Assembly (NCBI RefSeq): GCF_019599145.1
Contig: NZ_CP080647.1
Coordinates: forward strand, 6,014,001 to 6,078,000
Direction: 5' to 3'
From: Streptomyces akebiae
GTDB taxonomy: Bacteria; Actinomycetota; Actinomycetes; Streptomycetales; Streptomycetaceae
Length of the DNA: 64,000 nt
Below the pieces are notes generated by a model. It saw only the letters and a list, made by a program, of their open reading frames with translations, searched no databases and had not been told where the DNA came from. A program made the translations under genes and the position numbers. Numbering within the stretch: the stretch's first letter is position 1; every line of letters starts with the position of its first letter. This document shows, one piece after another, positions 54,411-64,000 of this stretch.

Positions 54411-54448
54411 CTTCGGGGGTCGTCGGTGACGTGGGTTACGTTCGTGGG

Positions 54449-55465
54449 GTGAACGCACACCGCCCCGACGGCGACCCCGCCTCCACGGCCCCCGGGACGT
54501 CGTCCTCCGACCCCGGCCGAGTCGTCCTGCTCACCACCAGCCACCGCGTGGCGCCCGGCCTGCTGTCCTGGCCCGCCTGGCAGGCACTGCACGGGGCGGA
54601 CCGCGTCCTGTGCGCGGACGAGGCGCACCCCCAGCTTCCCTACCTGCGCGAGGCCGGCGTCACGGTCGAGCGGGCGACCCCGACGGCCGAGGACCTGGTC
54701 GACGCCTGCGCCGGCGACCGCACGGTGGTCGTGGTGGCCACGGCCGACGGCGAACCCCGCCTCACCGACGGCCTCGCCCGCCTCGCCGGCTCGGGCCGCG
54801 TCCGGATGCCGTCCCTGGAGCTGCTCCCCGCCTCGTACGACCTCCCCGGCGCGCGCCTGCTCGACCTCGTCCAGGTCATGGACCGCATCCGCGCCGAATG
54901 CCCGTGGTCCTCCCAGCAGACCCACAAGGGCCTCGCCAAGTACGGCATCGAGGAGGCGTACGAACTCGTCGAGGCCATCGAGGAGGGCGACCGCGACGAA
55001 CTCCGCGAGGAACTGGGCGACGTCCTCCTCCAGGTCGTCTTCCACGCCCGCATCGCCGAGGACGACCCCGACACCCCCTTCTCCATCGACGACGTCGCCG
55101 CCGGCATCGTCACCAAGCTCATCCACCGCCACCCCCACGTCTTCGGCGACGAGACGGCCACCACCCCGGAGGAGGTCAAGGCGCACTGGCTCCGCACGAA
55201 GGCCATAGAAAAACGCCGGGAGTCCGTGACCGACGGCATCCCCCTGGGTCAGCCCGGCCTGGCCCTGGCCGCCAAACTCTCTTCCCGCGTCCGCACCGCC
55301 GACCTGGCCGTCCCGCTGCCCCAGGGCCAGGACATCGGCTACGAGCTCCTCACCCTCGCCGCCCGGGCCGAAGCCGAGGGCACCGACCCCGAAGCGGCCC
55401 TGAGAGCGGCGGCCCGCGCCTACCGCGACGCGATCCGAGCCGCGGAGGGCCTGGACGAGGGCTGA
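54449..55465 (+). CDS. mazG: Nucleoside triphosphate pyrophosphohydrolase
   Basis: A 338-residue protein. The first about 120 residues (VVLLTTSHRVAPGLLSWPAW) form the tetrapyrrole-methylase-like N-terminal region seen in actinobacterial MazG. The catalytic domain follows: VMDRIRAECPWSSQQTHKGL, then YGIEEAYELVEAIEEGDRDE with the E-E-x-x-E-x2-D metal site, and ELGDVLLQVVFHARIAED. It hydrolyses noncanonical or excess NTPs to NMP and PPi. The GTG at 54449 (VNAHRPD) is the likely start; an in-frame GTG at 54431 is an alternative. The unknown acidic gene begins 1 bp after its stop. Confidence 0.93.
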   Translation: MNAHRPDGDPASTAPGTSSSDPGRVVLLTTSHRVAPGLLSWPAWQALHGADRVLCADEAHPQLPYLREAGVTVERATPTAEDLVDACAGDRTVVVVATADGEPRLTDGLARLAGSGRVRMPSLELLPASYDLPGARLLDLVQVMDRIRAECPWSSQQTHKGLAKYGIEEAYELVEAIEEGDRDELREELGDVLLQVVFHARIAEDDPDTPFSIDDVAAGIVTKLIHRHPHVFGDETATTPEEVKAHWLRTKAIEKRRESVTDGIPLGQPGLALAAKLSSRVRTADLAVPLPQGQDIGYELLTLAARAEAEGTDPEAALRAAARAYRDAIRAAEGLDEG

Positions 55466-55466
55466 C

Positions 55467-55958
55467 ATGACCAGGAGCGACAGCACTCCCGACCTGATGT
55501 GGGACGAGGTCGCGGAGAGCTTCGATCCCGAACTGATGGGCACCCTGCCGGACCTGTACGTCCCGGACACCGCGACGGAGCACTGGCAGGCGCTGCTCGA
55601 CCTCGTCGCGGAGAGCGACTGGAAGCACGAGTACATCGAAGGGACGACACCCCGCGCCGTACCGAGCGCCGCACACGTCCTCGCACGACCGCGCGACGCC
55701 GAATGCCCTCAGCTGAGGGTCTGGCCGGCGGAGGACATGCTGGCGATCTTCCGGTTCCTCTCGGACGAGGAGATCGACTTCGACATCGACCTGCGGGAGA
55801 TCCAGGGCCAGGACCGGCTCGACGCGTTCTGTGACTTCCTGCGCCGCCTCGGCCGTCACCTCGCCAAACCGGTCGTGATGTGCCCGGAAGGCGCGTACGA
55901 CCGCCCGGTGCTCGGGTACGACCCCGTGCTCGACCGCGTCCGCGTGCCGCGTGACTGA
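55467..55958 (+). CDS. Acidic protein of unknown function, coupled to mazG
   Basis: A 163-residue, strongly acidic soluble protein that I do not recognise. Visible features are ESFDPELMGTLPDLYVPDTA near the start, WQALLDLVAESDWKHEYIEG, the conserved-looking PQLRVWPAEDMLAIFRFLSD and a C-terminal GYDPVLDRVRV. Predicted mixed alpha/beta, without signal or membrane segment. The ATG is 1 bp after the mazG stop, so co-translation is likely. The size, acidity and W-rich helices resemble immunity-type proteins, but no toxin is adjacent, so I leave the function open. Confidence 0.7.
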   Translation: MTRSDSTPDLMWDEVAESFDPELMGTLPDLYVPDTATEHWQALLDLVAESDWKHEYIEGTTPRAVPSAAHVLARPRDAECPQLRVWPAEDMLAIFRFLSDEEIDFDIDLREIQGQDRLDAFCDFLRRLGRHLAKPVVMCPEGAYDRPVLGYDPVLDRVRVPRD

Positions 55959-56057
55959 GCACGCCGACATCAGTGGAGGCGAGATCAGTGGAGGCGGACT
56001 GACGGAGCAGGCCCCGGCCGCGACGGAGGCCTCCCGTCCGCCCGATACCGTCGACGC

Positions 56058-57368
56058 GTGACCAACCAGCCCGCACCCACCCCCACCGGCACCCCCACGG
56101 GACCTCCCGCGCCCGAGCTGTTCACCTGGGAGTTCGCCACCGACCCCTACCCGGCGTACGCCTGGCTCCGGGAGCACGCCCCGGTGCACCGCACCCGGCT
56201 GCCCAGCGGTGTGGAGGCCTGGCTGGTCACCCGCTACGACGATGCCAAGCAGGCCCTCGCCGACGCGCGTCTCTCGAAGAACCCCGCGCACCACGACGAG
56301 CCCGCCCACGCCAAGGGGAAGACCGGCATCCCCGGTGAGCGCAAGGCCGAGTTGATGACGCATCTGCTCAACATCGATCCGCCGGACCACACACGGCTGC
56401 GCCGTCTGGTCTCGAAGGCGTTCACGCCCCGCAGGGTCGCCGAATTCGCCCCCCGGGTGCAGGAGTTGACCGATCAGCTCATCGGACGTTTCGCGGAGAC
56501 GGGCGAAGCCGATCTCATCCACGACTTCGCCTTTCCCCTGCCCATCTACGCCATCTGCGACCTGCTCGGCGTCCCCCGTGAGGACCAGGACGACTTCCGG
56601 GACTGGGCGGGCATGATGATCCGGCACGGCGGCGGCCCGAGGGGCGGTGTCGCGCGGTCGGTCAAGAAGATGCGCGGCTATCTCGCCGACCTCATCCACC
56701 GCAAACGGGAAGGCCTCACCGAGCACCCCGCCCCCGGCGAGGACCTCATCTCAGGGCTCATCCGCGCCTCCGACCACGGCGAGCACCTCACCGAGAACGA
56801 GGCCGCGGCGATGGCGTTCATCCTGCTCTTCGCCGGCTTCGAGACGACCGTCAACCTCATCGGGAACGGCACCTACGCCCTGCTCACGCACCCCGAGCAG
56901 CGCACCCGCCTCCAGGCCTCCCTCGCCGCCGGGGAGAGGGCACTGCTCGAAACCGGCGTCGAGGAACTCCTGCGCTACGACGGCCCCGTGGAACTCGCCA
57001 CCTGGCGCTTCGCGACCCGGCCCCTCACCGTCGGCGGGCAGGACATCGCCCCGGGCGACCCCGTCCTCGTCGTCCTCGCGGCGGCCGACCGCGACCCGGC
57101 CCGCTTCCGGGACCCCGACACCCTCGACCTCTCCCGCCGTGACAACCAGCACCTCGGCTACGGCCACGGCATCCACTACTGTCTCGGCGCCCCGCTGGCC
57201 CGCCTCGAAGGCCAGACCGCGCTCGCGACTCTCCTCACCCGTCTCCCCGACCTCCGACTCGCGGTGGATCCAGCCGATCTGAGGTGGCGCGGAGGGCTCA
57301 TCATGCGGGGGTTGCGCACGCTTCCGGTGGAATTCACCCCGCAAGGGCGGTCCGGGAGCGGTTCGTGA
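56058..57368 (+). CDS. Cytochrome P450
   Basis: A 436-residue soluble heme monooxygenase of the CYP105/107 type. The I-helix oxygen motif is FAGFETTVNL (Ala259-Gly260-x-Glu262-Thr263). The K-helix E-x-x-R is in VEELLRYDGPVE. The heme loop is GYGHGIHYCLGAPLARLE with Cys375 as the thiolate ligand; the canonical Phe of F-x-x-G-x-x-x-C-x-G is Tyr. Start is GTG 56058. No ferredoxin gene is adjacent, so the substrate and partner are unknown. A 13-bp direct repeat (ATCAGTGGAGGCG at 55969 and 55984) lies in the 99-bp gap before it. Confidence 0.93.
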   Translation: MTNQPAPTPTGTPTGPPAPELFTWEFATDPYPAYAWLREHAPVHRTRLPSGVEAWLVTRYDDAKQALADARLSKNPAHHDEPAHAKGKTGIPGERKAELMTHLLNIDPPDHTRLRRLVSKAFTPRRVAEFAPRVQELTDQLIGRFAETGEADLIHDFAFPLPIYAICDLLGVPREDQDDFRDWAGMMIRHGGGPRGGVARSVKKMRGYLADLIHRKREGLTEHPAPGEDLISGLIRASDHGEHLTENEAAAMAFILLFAGFETTVNLIGNGTYALLTHPEQRTRLQASLAAGERALLETGVEELLRYDGPVELATWRFATRPLTVGGQDIAPGDPVLVVLAAADRDPARFRDPDTLDLSRRDNQHLGYGHGIHYCLGAPLARLEGQTALATLLTRLPDLRLAVDPADLRWRGGLIMRGLRTLPVEFTPQGRSGSGS

Positions 57369-57487
57369 CGCGGTTCGTAAGCGGTACGTAGTAGTACCCG
57401 GGCAGCCCGTAGCACTACCCCATTCCGCGACGGAAAGTGACACTCCCTCAAGTCTGTGATCTTCACGTGATCTGCGCTGCATTGACT

Positions 57488-57516
57488 TGTGACAACTGAT
57501 CGACTCCCGCTACGTT
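57488..57516 (+). promoter_or_regulatory. Candidate promoter of the first Rpf gene
   Basis: TGTGAC (57488-57493) and TACGTT (57511-57516) are 17 bp apart, about 72 bp upstream of the ATG at 57588. TTCACGTGAT just upstream (about 57462-57471) contains a Crp-like GTGA/TCAC half-site. Consensus assignment only. Confidence 0.4.
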
Positions 57517-57525
57517 CACACGTCA

Positions 57526-57556
57526 GTGCGAAGGGGTCACCCCACACCCTTCGCAC
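57526..57556 (+). promoter_or_regulatory. Perfect hairpin in the 5' UTR of the first Rpf gene
   Basis: GTGCGAAGGG (57526-57535) pairs perfectly with CCCTTCGCAC (57547-57556) around an 11-base loop, 31 bp before the start codon. It could act as an RNA stem or as a protein-binding dyad. It replaces the ydaO riboswitch found before the second paralogue. Confidence 0.7.
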
Positions 57557-57587
57557 CGGTCACCGCTGTCGCGTGAAAGGCAACCGC

Positions 57588-58637
57588 ATGCTCTCCGGGA
57601 ACGGTCGACACCGTCGCCCCCGTCAGGCTCCCGCCCTCCTCGTCGCGGCCGGAGTGACCGGCTCGGCCATCGCGATCCCCCTGCTCGGCGCCACCGGCGC
57701 GAGCGCGGCCAGCGGAACCACCTGGGACCAGGTGGCGGAGTGCGAGAGCGGCGGCTTCTGGAGCGCGGACACCGGGAACGGACGCTACGGCGGCCTCCAG
57801 CTCACCCAGGCGAACTGGGAGAAGTACGGCGGCCTCGACTACGCGACCAGCGCCGATCAGGCCAGTCGTTCGCAGCAGATAGCCGTCGCCGAGAAGGTGC
57901 TCGCCGACCAGGGCGTCGGTGTCTGGGCCACCTGCGGTCTGCTCCACAACCTCGGCGGTGACTCGGGTTCCGCCGACGTGGACACGGGCGTCGCGGGCGA
58001 CTCGACGGATTCGGATGACCCGTCTGGTTCATCCGATTCGTCCGGTACATCGGGTTCGTCTAGTTCTTCGGATCCATCCGGTTCTTCCGGCAAGGTCGAC
58101 GGGGCCGACTCGGCAAAGTCCGCCGACTCCACCGACTCCGACGCCTCGGGCGACTCGACCTCCGACGCCTTCGAAGGGTCCACCAAGGCCAGGACCGGTA
58201 CGGGCGCCGACGCCGACTCGGGTGACTCGGACGGCTCCACGGCCTCCGAGGGTTCAAAAGCGGACAAGTCGGAACAGAGTGATGGCTCTTCGGCTGACGA
58301 GGGTGAAGGCGGCACCGGTCGCCATCGCGGCGCCAGTGCCGACGAGAGCGCCTCCGGCGCGGAGGTCGGCGCGGACGTGACCGACGGCTCGCGCGCCGCC
58401 GACTCCACCCCCTCCGGCCGTCACGCCTCCCGCGGTGGCGACGCGGCGCGGGAGGCCGCGGACGGCGCCTACACCGTCCGCGCGGGCGACAGTCTGACGC
58501 GGATCGCGAACTCGCTGGACCTGACCGGTGGGTGGCGCGAGCTGTACGCCGAGAACGAGGGCACGGTAGGAACCGACCCGGACCTCATCCTTCCCGGTCA
58601 GACCCTCGAAGTCGGTGCCGAAACGGGCGAAAAGTAG
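57588..58637 (+). CDS. Secreted resuscitation-promoting factor (Rpf/transglycosylase + LysM)
   Basis: A 349-residue exported peptidoglycan hydrolase used in spore germination and growth resumption. The signal peptide ends at GASAAS (about residue 42). The Rpf transglycosylase domain (about 43-122) opens TTWDQVAECESGGFWSADTG, with the catalytic Glu in C-E-S-G-G. A long Ser/Asp/Gly-rich linker (about 125-285) leads to a C-terminal LysM (about 298-345, YTVRAGDSLTRIANSLDLTG...ILPGQTLEV). ATG 57588 follows AAAGG; the upstream GTG is within 15 bp. Paralogue of the next gene, with a much longer linker containing atypical codons. Confidence 0.92.
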   Translation: MLSGNGRHRRPRQAPALLVAAGVTGSAIAIPLLGATGASAASGTTWDQVAECESGGFWSADTGNGRYGGLQLTQANWEKYGGLDYATSADQASRSQQIAVAEKVLADQGVGVWATCGLLHNLGGDSGSADVDTGVAGDSTDSDDPSGSSDSSGTSGSSSSSDPSGSSGKVDGADSAKSADSTDSDASGDSTSDAFEGSTKARTGTGADADSGDSDGSTASEGSKADKSEQSDGSSADEGEGGTGRHRGASADESASGAEVGADVTDGSRAADSTPSGRHASRGGDAAREAADGAYTVRAGDSLTRIANSLDLTGGWRELYAENEGTVGTDPDLILPGQTLEVGAETGEK

Positions 58638-58717
58638 CGACAGTTCAGGTCACTGTTCGCCCCTGAATGCCCGTTTTGATCTAGGTGGGAGATGAATCAC
58701 AGACCCCCTGATCGTCT

Positions 58718-58747
58718 TTGAAATCCGGGCAATCACGTGTTTACGGT
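58718..58747 (+). promoter_or_regulatory. Candidate promoter of the riboswitch-rpfA transcript
   Basis: TTGAAA (58718-58723) and TACGGT (58742-58747) are 18 bp apart, a good vegetative pair placed just before the riboswitch aptamer. Confidence 0.5.
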
Positions 58748-58759
58748 CGTGACCGCTCG

Positions 58760-58945
58760 CCACAGCGGGCCCCTGCGGTCGGTACGCCGAATCCTGCCAA
58801 CGGCCGCAAGGAACAGTCGTCGCGTCAAGCGCCGTAGGCAGGAGCGGGGGACCCAAGGTAAGTGCCGGGTCCGGTGGTTGCGGCCCTTCGGGGGCGTACG
58901 TCCGGAACCGGCTCGGGGTGAAGCCGCGCGACGTGAGCCGAGAGG
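58760..58945 (+). promoter_or_regulatory. c-di-AMP riboswitch (ydaO/yuaA class)
   Basis: The conserved blocks of the ydaO aptamer occur in order: GCCGAATCCTGCC (58786-58798), GGCAGGAGCGGGGGACCCA (58837-58855) and CTCGGGGTGAAGCCG (58912-58926), separated by GC-rich stems. This arrangement precedes rpf genes in Streptomyces, where c-di-AMP is known to switch off rpfA expression (established knowledge). I assign it by these motifs; exact ends are approximate. Confidence 0.88.
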
Positions 58946-58989
58946 CGAGCGTGCGCGGCCGGGCAACTCAACCGGCCCGAACCCGACAG

Positions 58990-59713
<724 letters not shown>

Positions 59714-59900
59714 CCCGCGGCGTCGGCGACGGTCGCCACACGCCTGCCGCCCCCACGGCCGTCCCCCACGGCCGGGCAGGCGGGGCCGGTTCGGCCGGGC
59801 CGAGAATTCGGGCCGCTTCCCGGCTGAACCACAGCCCGCTCACATCCGTGTCCTCCATAGTGAAGACCTCGTGAGGGCCGTCCCCCCGTCCCCACGGGCT

Positions 59901-59948
59901 CCCCGCCCCGGTGCGCATTCCCCCGTACGCACCGGGGCGGGGTTTTTT
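59901..59948 (+). terminator. Strong intrinsic terminator after rpfA
   Basis: A perfect 15-bp stem CCCCGCCCCGGTGCG...CGCACCGGGGCGGGG is followed by TTTTTT (59943-59948), a classical rho-independent terminator. A T-run is rare in this window. Confidence 0.92.
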
Positions 59949-60026
59949 CATGCCCGGTCGCCCCGCCCGGGCCCGGCCGTTTCCGCGCCGCTCCGCCTTT
60001 CTGTTCACTTTCCGGCCCACCCCCCT

Positions 60027-61450
<1,424 letters not shown>

Positions 61451-61493
61451 GCCGTCGGCTGACCCGTTGAGGGCCAAGCCTGAGCCAGTCGTA

Positions 61494-61537
61494 CGTACGT
61501 CCCCGTACCGGTCCCGTACCGTGTGCGGGGACGTACG
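61494..61537 (+). terminator. Inverted repeat between eno and divIC
   Basis: CGTACGTCCCCG (61494-61505) pairs perfectly with CGGGGACGTACG (61526-61537) with a 20-base loop. It is a probable partial terminator within the group. Confidence 0.55.
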
Positions 61538-61581
61538 CGCGTGCGCGTGGGAGAAGGCAGAAGCGGAAGGGGAAGCGGGAC

Positions 61582-62064
61582 ATGGCCGTGAAGGACCGGG
61601 ACCGGGACCGTTTCTCCACCGCGACGCGGCTGAAGGTGCTCGGTGAGCAGACGGCCGCCCGGGTCTACCGCTCCCAGACCAAGCGCCAGGCCCGCCGTTC
61701 CCGGCTGACCGGCCGGGCCGCGCTCCTCGCCCTCGTCCTCTGCTCGATGATCGTGGCGCTCGCCTATCCCATAAGGCAGTACGTCTCCCAGCGCGCCGAG
61801 ATCGCCGACATGCAGCGGCAGCGCGAGGAGGCGCGAGAGCGGGTCGAGGAGTTGCGTGACCTCAAGGCGCGCTGGCAGGACGACGCGTACGCCGAGCAGC
61901 GCATCCGGGAGCGGCTGCACTATGTGATGCCGGGCGAGACCGGTTACACGATGATCGACCCGGACGCGGCGAAGCAGTCCCGTACGACACAGGGGGCGGC
62001 CGACCGCCCCTGGTACACCAATGTCTGGGACGGGGTCGACAAGGCCGACGCCGCCGACAGCTGA
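61582..62064 (+). CDS. divIC: FtsB/DivIC septum formation protein
   Basis: A 160-residue bitopic division protein. A basic, Arg-rich cytosolic N-terminus of about 45 residues is followed by one membrane helix (about 50-72, LLALVLCSMIVALAYPIRQY) and an extracytoplasmic coiled coil (AEIADMQRQREEARERVEEL). A short C-terminal region with YVMPGETGYTMID completes it. It forms the FtsL/DivIC complex that recruits the septal peptidoglycan machinery and in Streptomyces supports sporulation septation. ATG follows GGGGAAG. Gene order eno-divIC is conserved. Confidence 0.92.
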   Translation: MAVKDRDRDRFSTATRLKVLGEQTAARVYRSQTKRQARRSRLTGRAALLALVLCSMIVALAYPIRQYVSQRAEIADMQRQREEARERVEELRDLKARWQDDAYAEQRIRERLHYVMPGETGYTMIDPDAAKQSRTTQGAADRPWYTNVWDGVDKADAADS

Positions 62065-62122
62065 ACGGCCACCTTCGTGACCGTCAACCGATGAGCCACA
62101 CCGAGGACTTGAGTAGCAGGTT

Positions 62123-62665
62123 ATGCAGACCCCTCCGCCGCCCACCCCGCGCACCGAGCCGACCGACGCCGACGTCGAGGCCTTCCAGCAGCAGCTCGGG
62201 CGTCCGCCGCGCGGGCTGCGCGCCATCGCGCACCGCTGCCCCTGCGGACAGCCGGACGTCGTCGAGACGGCGCCGCGCCTGCCGGACGGGACGCCCTTCC
62301 CCACGACGTACTACCTGACGTGCCCGCGCGCGGCCTCCGCGATCGGCACGCTGGAGGCGAACGGCGTGATGAAGGAGATGACGCGGCGACTGGAGACGGA
62401 CCCCGAACTCGCCGCCGCCTACCGGGCCGCGCACGAGGACTACATCGCCCGCCGCGACGAGATCGAGGTCCTGGAGGGCTTCCCGAGCGCCGGCGGCATG
62501 CCGGACCGGGTGAAGTGCCTGCACGTCCTCGTCGGGCACTCGCTGGCCGCCGGTCCCGGCGTCAACCCGCTGGGCGACGAGGCGATCGCGATGCTGCCGG
62601 AGTGGTGGGCGAAGGGCCCGTGCGTGGTGCCCGCGCCGGAGACCTCCGAGGAGGCCGACCAGTGA
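62123..62665 (+). CDS. DUF501 domain protein
   Basis: A 180-residue conserved cytosolic protein of unknown biochemistry. The domain is recognisable from the Cys-containing HRCPCGQPDVVETAPRLPDG segment, followed by YLTCPRAASAIGTLEANGVM, and from KCLHVLVGHSLAAGPGVNPL near the end. The four Cys/His could bind metal. It is nearly always next to divIC and ppx in actinobacteria. ATG 62123 is the second gene of the coupled pair and overlaps ppx by GTGA. Confidence 0.9.
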   Translation: MQTPPPPTPRTEPTDADVEAFQQQLGRPPRGLRAIAHRCPCGQPDVVETAPRLPDGTPFPTTYYLTCPRAASAIGTLEANGVMKEMTRRLETDPELAAAYRAAHEDYIARRDEIEVLEGFPSAGGMPDRVKCLHVLVGHSLAAGPGVNPLGDEAIAMLPEWWAKGPCVVPAPETSEEADQ

Positions 62666-63603
62666 CCCGGGTCGCCGCCGTCGACTGCGGTACGAACTCC
62701 ATCCGGCTCCTCGTCGCCGACTGCGACCCGGCCACCGGTGAACTGGTGGAGCTGGACCGGCGGATGACCATCGTCCGGCTCGGCCAAGGCGTGGACCGCA
62801 CCGGCCGACTGGCCCCCGATGCGCTGGAGCGGACCTTCGCGGCCTGCCGTGAGTACGCGGCCGTCATCAAGGAGCTGGGCGCCGAGCGGCTCCGTTTCGT
62901 CGCCACCTCGGCCTCCCGGGACGCCGAGAACCGGGACGAGTTCGTGCGCGGGGTGTTCGACATCCTCGGCGTCGAGCCCGAGGTGATCTCCGGCGACGCG
63001 GAGGCCGAGTTCTCCTTCACCGGCGCGACCAGGGAACTGGCGGGCCGCACCGACCTCACCAGGCCGTACCTGGTCGTGGACATCGGCGGCGGCTCCACCG
63101 AGTTCGTCGTCGGGGACGATCATGTGCGCGGCGCCCGCTCGGTGGACATCGGCTGCGTCCGGCTGACCGAGCGGCACCTCGTCCGGGACGGGGCGGTCGT
63201 CGACCCTCCCGCGCCGGAGCAGGTCGCCGCGATCCGTGCCGACATCGAGGCGGCCCTCGACCTCGCCGAGCGGGACGTGCCGCTGAGCGAGGCGCACACC
63301 CTGGTCGGGCTCGCCGGTTCGGTCACGACCCTGTCCGCGATCGCCCAGGACCTGCCCGCCTACGACTCGGTGGCCATCCACCACTCCCGGATCCCGTACG
63401 ACCGGGTCAGGGAGATCACCGAGTGGCTGCTGCGGTCCACGCACGCCGAGCGGGAGGCCGTTCCGTCGATGCATCCCGGGCGGGTGGACGTGATCGCGGC
63501 GGGCGCCCTCGTCCTCCTGTCGATCATGGAGCGGATCGGGGCGACGGAGGTCGTGGTGAGCGAACACGACATTCTGGACGGAATCGCCTGGTCCGTCGCG
63601 TAG
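62662..63603 (+). CDS. ppx: Exopolyphosphatase / pppGpp phosphohydrolase (Ppx/GppA)
   Basis: A 313-residue ASKHA-fold phosphatase. It has the phosphate-1 loop VDCGTNSIRLLVADCDPATG, RFVATSASRDAENRDEF, the central VDIGGGSTEFVVG and DIGCVRLTERHL. Short actinobacterial forms lack the C-terminal HD domain. It would degrade polyphosphate or pppGpp, tuning the stringent response. GTG 62662 overlaps the DUF501 stop. The next gene is beyond the window. Confidence 0.92.
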   Translation: MTRVAAVDCGTNSIRLLVADCDPATGELVELDRRMTIVRLGQGVDRTGRLAPDALERTFAACREYAAVIKELGAERLRFVATSASRDAENRDEFVRGVFDILGVEPEVISGDAEAEFSFTGATRELAGRTDLTRPYLVVDIGGGSTEFVVGDDHVRGARSVDIGCVRLTERHLVRDGAVVDPPAPEQVAAIRADIEAALDLAERDVPLSEAHTLVGLAGSVTTLSAIAQDLPAYDSVAIHHSRIPYDRVREITEWLLRSTHAEREAVPSMHPGRVDVIAAGALVLLSIMERIGATEVVVSEHDILDGIAWSVA

Positions 63604-64000
63604 CTCGCGGGTGGCCCCCGGGGTCCTCCCGGAGGGTCGCGGGCTCCTGTGAGGGAGTGTTTACTACTCGCCGGTAGCCTCGCTTGAGCTGTTCGGATAA
63701 CGTATGAGCGCGTCCGAGGGGTGCTCCGGCACCCCTCGTCGATGCGCCGCCGAGAAACTTCGTGAAGTTCTTCACAAGAGAATCGCCCCTGTTGAGCGAT
63801 GTTTTGAGGCTCCGCAGAGCGTTCCGGCGGTCCCAGGGGTCAACAAGGCGTCCCCGCCGGGGTTTCGCGGGGGTCTCGTCCGTGTGAAACCGAAGGGTGG
63901 TCCAGAGCCTTCGAGCGGCCGGAACGGCAGTTCACGCGGCCTTGACAACGGTCAAACCCCCCGGTCGGTCCCCTGGTGGGGCGTGGTCCGGGAAACAGGG
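63604..64000. other. Intergenic region at the right edge
   Basis: 397 bp with no gene in sight. It holds a TetR-like dyad CTAC-N6-GTAG (63664-63677) and a dyad TTGAC-N4-GTCAA (63942-63955), both unassigned, presumably belonging to the next gene downstream. Confidence 0.5.

Noticed and set aside
51107..54448. Replication origin suggested by DnaA boxes
   Set aside because: Only two isolated boxes 3.2 kb apart; oriC has a dense cluster next to dnaA/dnaN, which are absent.
57369..57587. A second ydaO riboswitch before the first Rpf gene
   Set aside because: The conserved GAATCCTGCC, GGCAGGAG-GGGGGACCC and GGGGTGAAGCC blocks are absent; only a simple hairpin is present.

Overview
The window is actinobacterial chromosome, almost certainly Streptomyces. 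The reasons are very high GC with strongly GC-biased third codon positions, many GTG starts (one TTG), long perfect GC-rich terminator stems, Rpf-type cell-wall hydrolases behind a c-di-AMP (ydaO) riboswitch, and a gene order (eno-divIC-ppx; mfd-ABC; glmU-prs-rplY-pth; ppc-desaturase-TetR) that I remember as the conserved Streptomyces core. There are no insertion sequences, CRISPR arrays or rRNA genes. One tRNA (Gln, UUG) is present.

Layout. 1-13 kb: a GT4 glycosyltransferase; a desaturase/TetR pair with tandem operator palindromes; ppc; a small membrane protein; the housekeeping group glmU, prs, rplY, pth on the minus strand; tRNA-Gln; and a tandem-HTH protein with a LAGLIDADG-like C-terminus ending 15 bp from the tRNA. 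13-20 kb: an orphan DesK-type histidine kinase, then a compact divergent toxin/immunity locus. This locus holds a YwqJ-type deaminase and a SUKH-3 immunity protein on the minus strand. On the plus strand are a WHH-nuclease/SUKH-1 fusion and a large Imm35-like/collagen-like linker/deaminase/SUKH-4 fusion. 20-23 kb: a DivIVA-like coiled-coil protein and a DUF485/acetate-type symporter pair. 23.6-34.3 kb: a secreted DNRLRE/LamG protein, a 2168-residue Rhs polymorphic toxin with a type-30-like C-terminus, and a small candidate immunity gene.

34-48.9 kb: a DHA2-type MFS exporter, an ABC transporter pair (ATPase and FtsX/MacB permease), a DUF2079 membrane protein, mfd, a secreted GH43/ricin-B galactanase-like enzyme, a secreted HNH nuclease lipoprotein and an LppX-like lipoprotein. 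49-57.4 kb: a solitary N6-DNA methylase-like protein with HTH and half-specificity regions, a membrane protein/Ser-Thr kinase pair, a SurA-like lipoprotein, mazG, an unknown acidic protein and a P450. 57.5-64 kb: two Rpf/LysM paralogues with different 5' control, eno, divIC, DUF501 and ppx/gppA.

The most unusual content is the 14.6-20 kb locus. Toxin-type catalytic domains (two deaminases, one HNH/WHH nuclease) lie beside, or are fused to, three different SUKH immunity domains. None of these proteins shows a secretion signal, which suggests an intracellular, self-restrained effector system rather than ordinary exported polymorphic toxins. A family of long interspersed palindromes sits in convergent intergenic gaps, with one truncated copy upstream of mfd.
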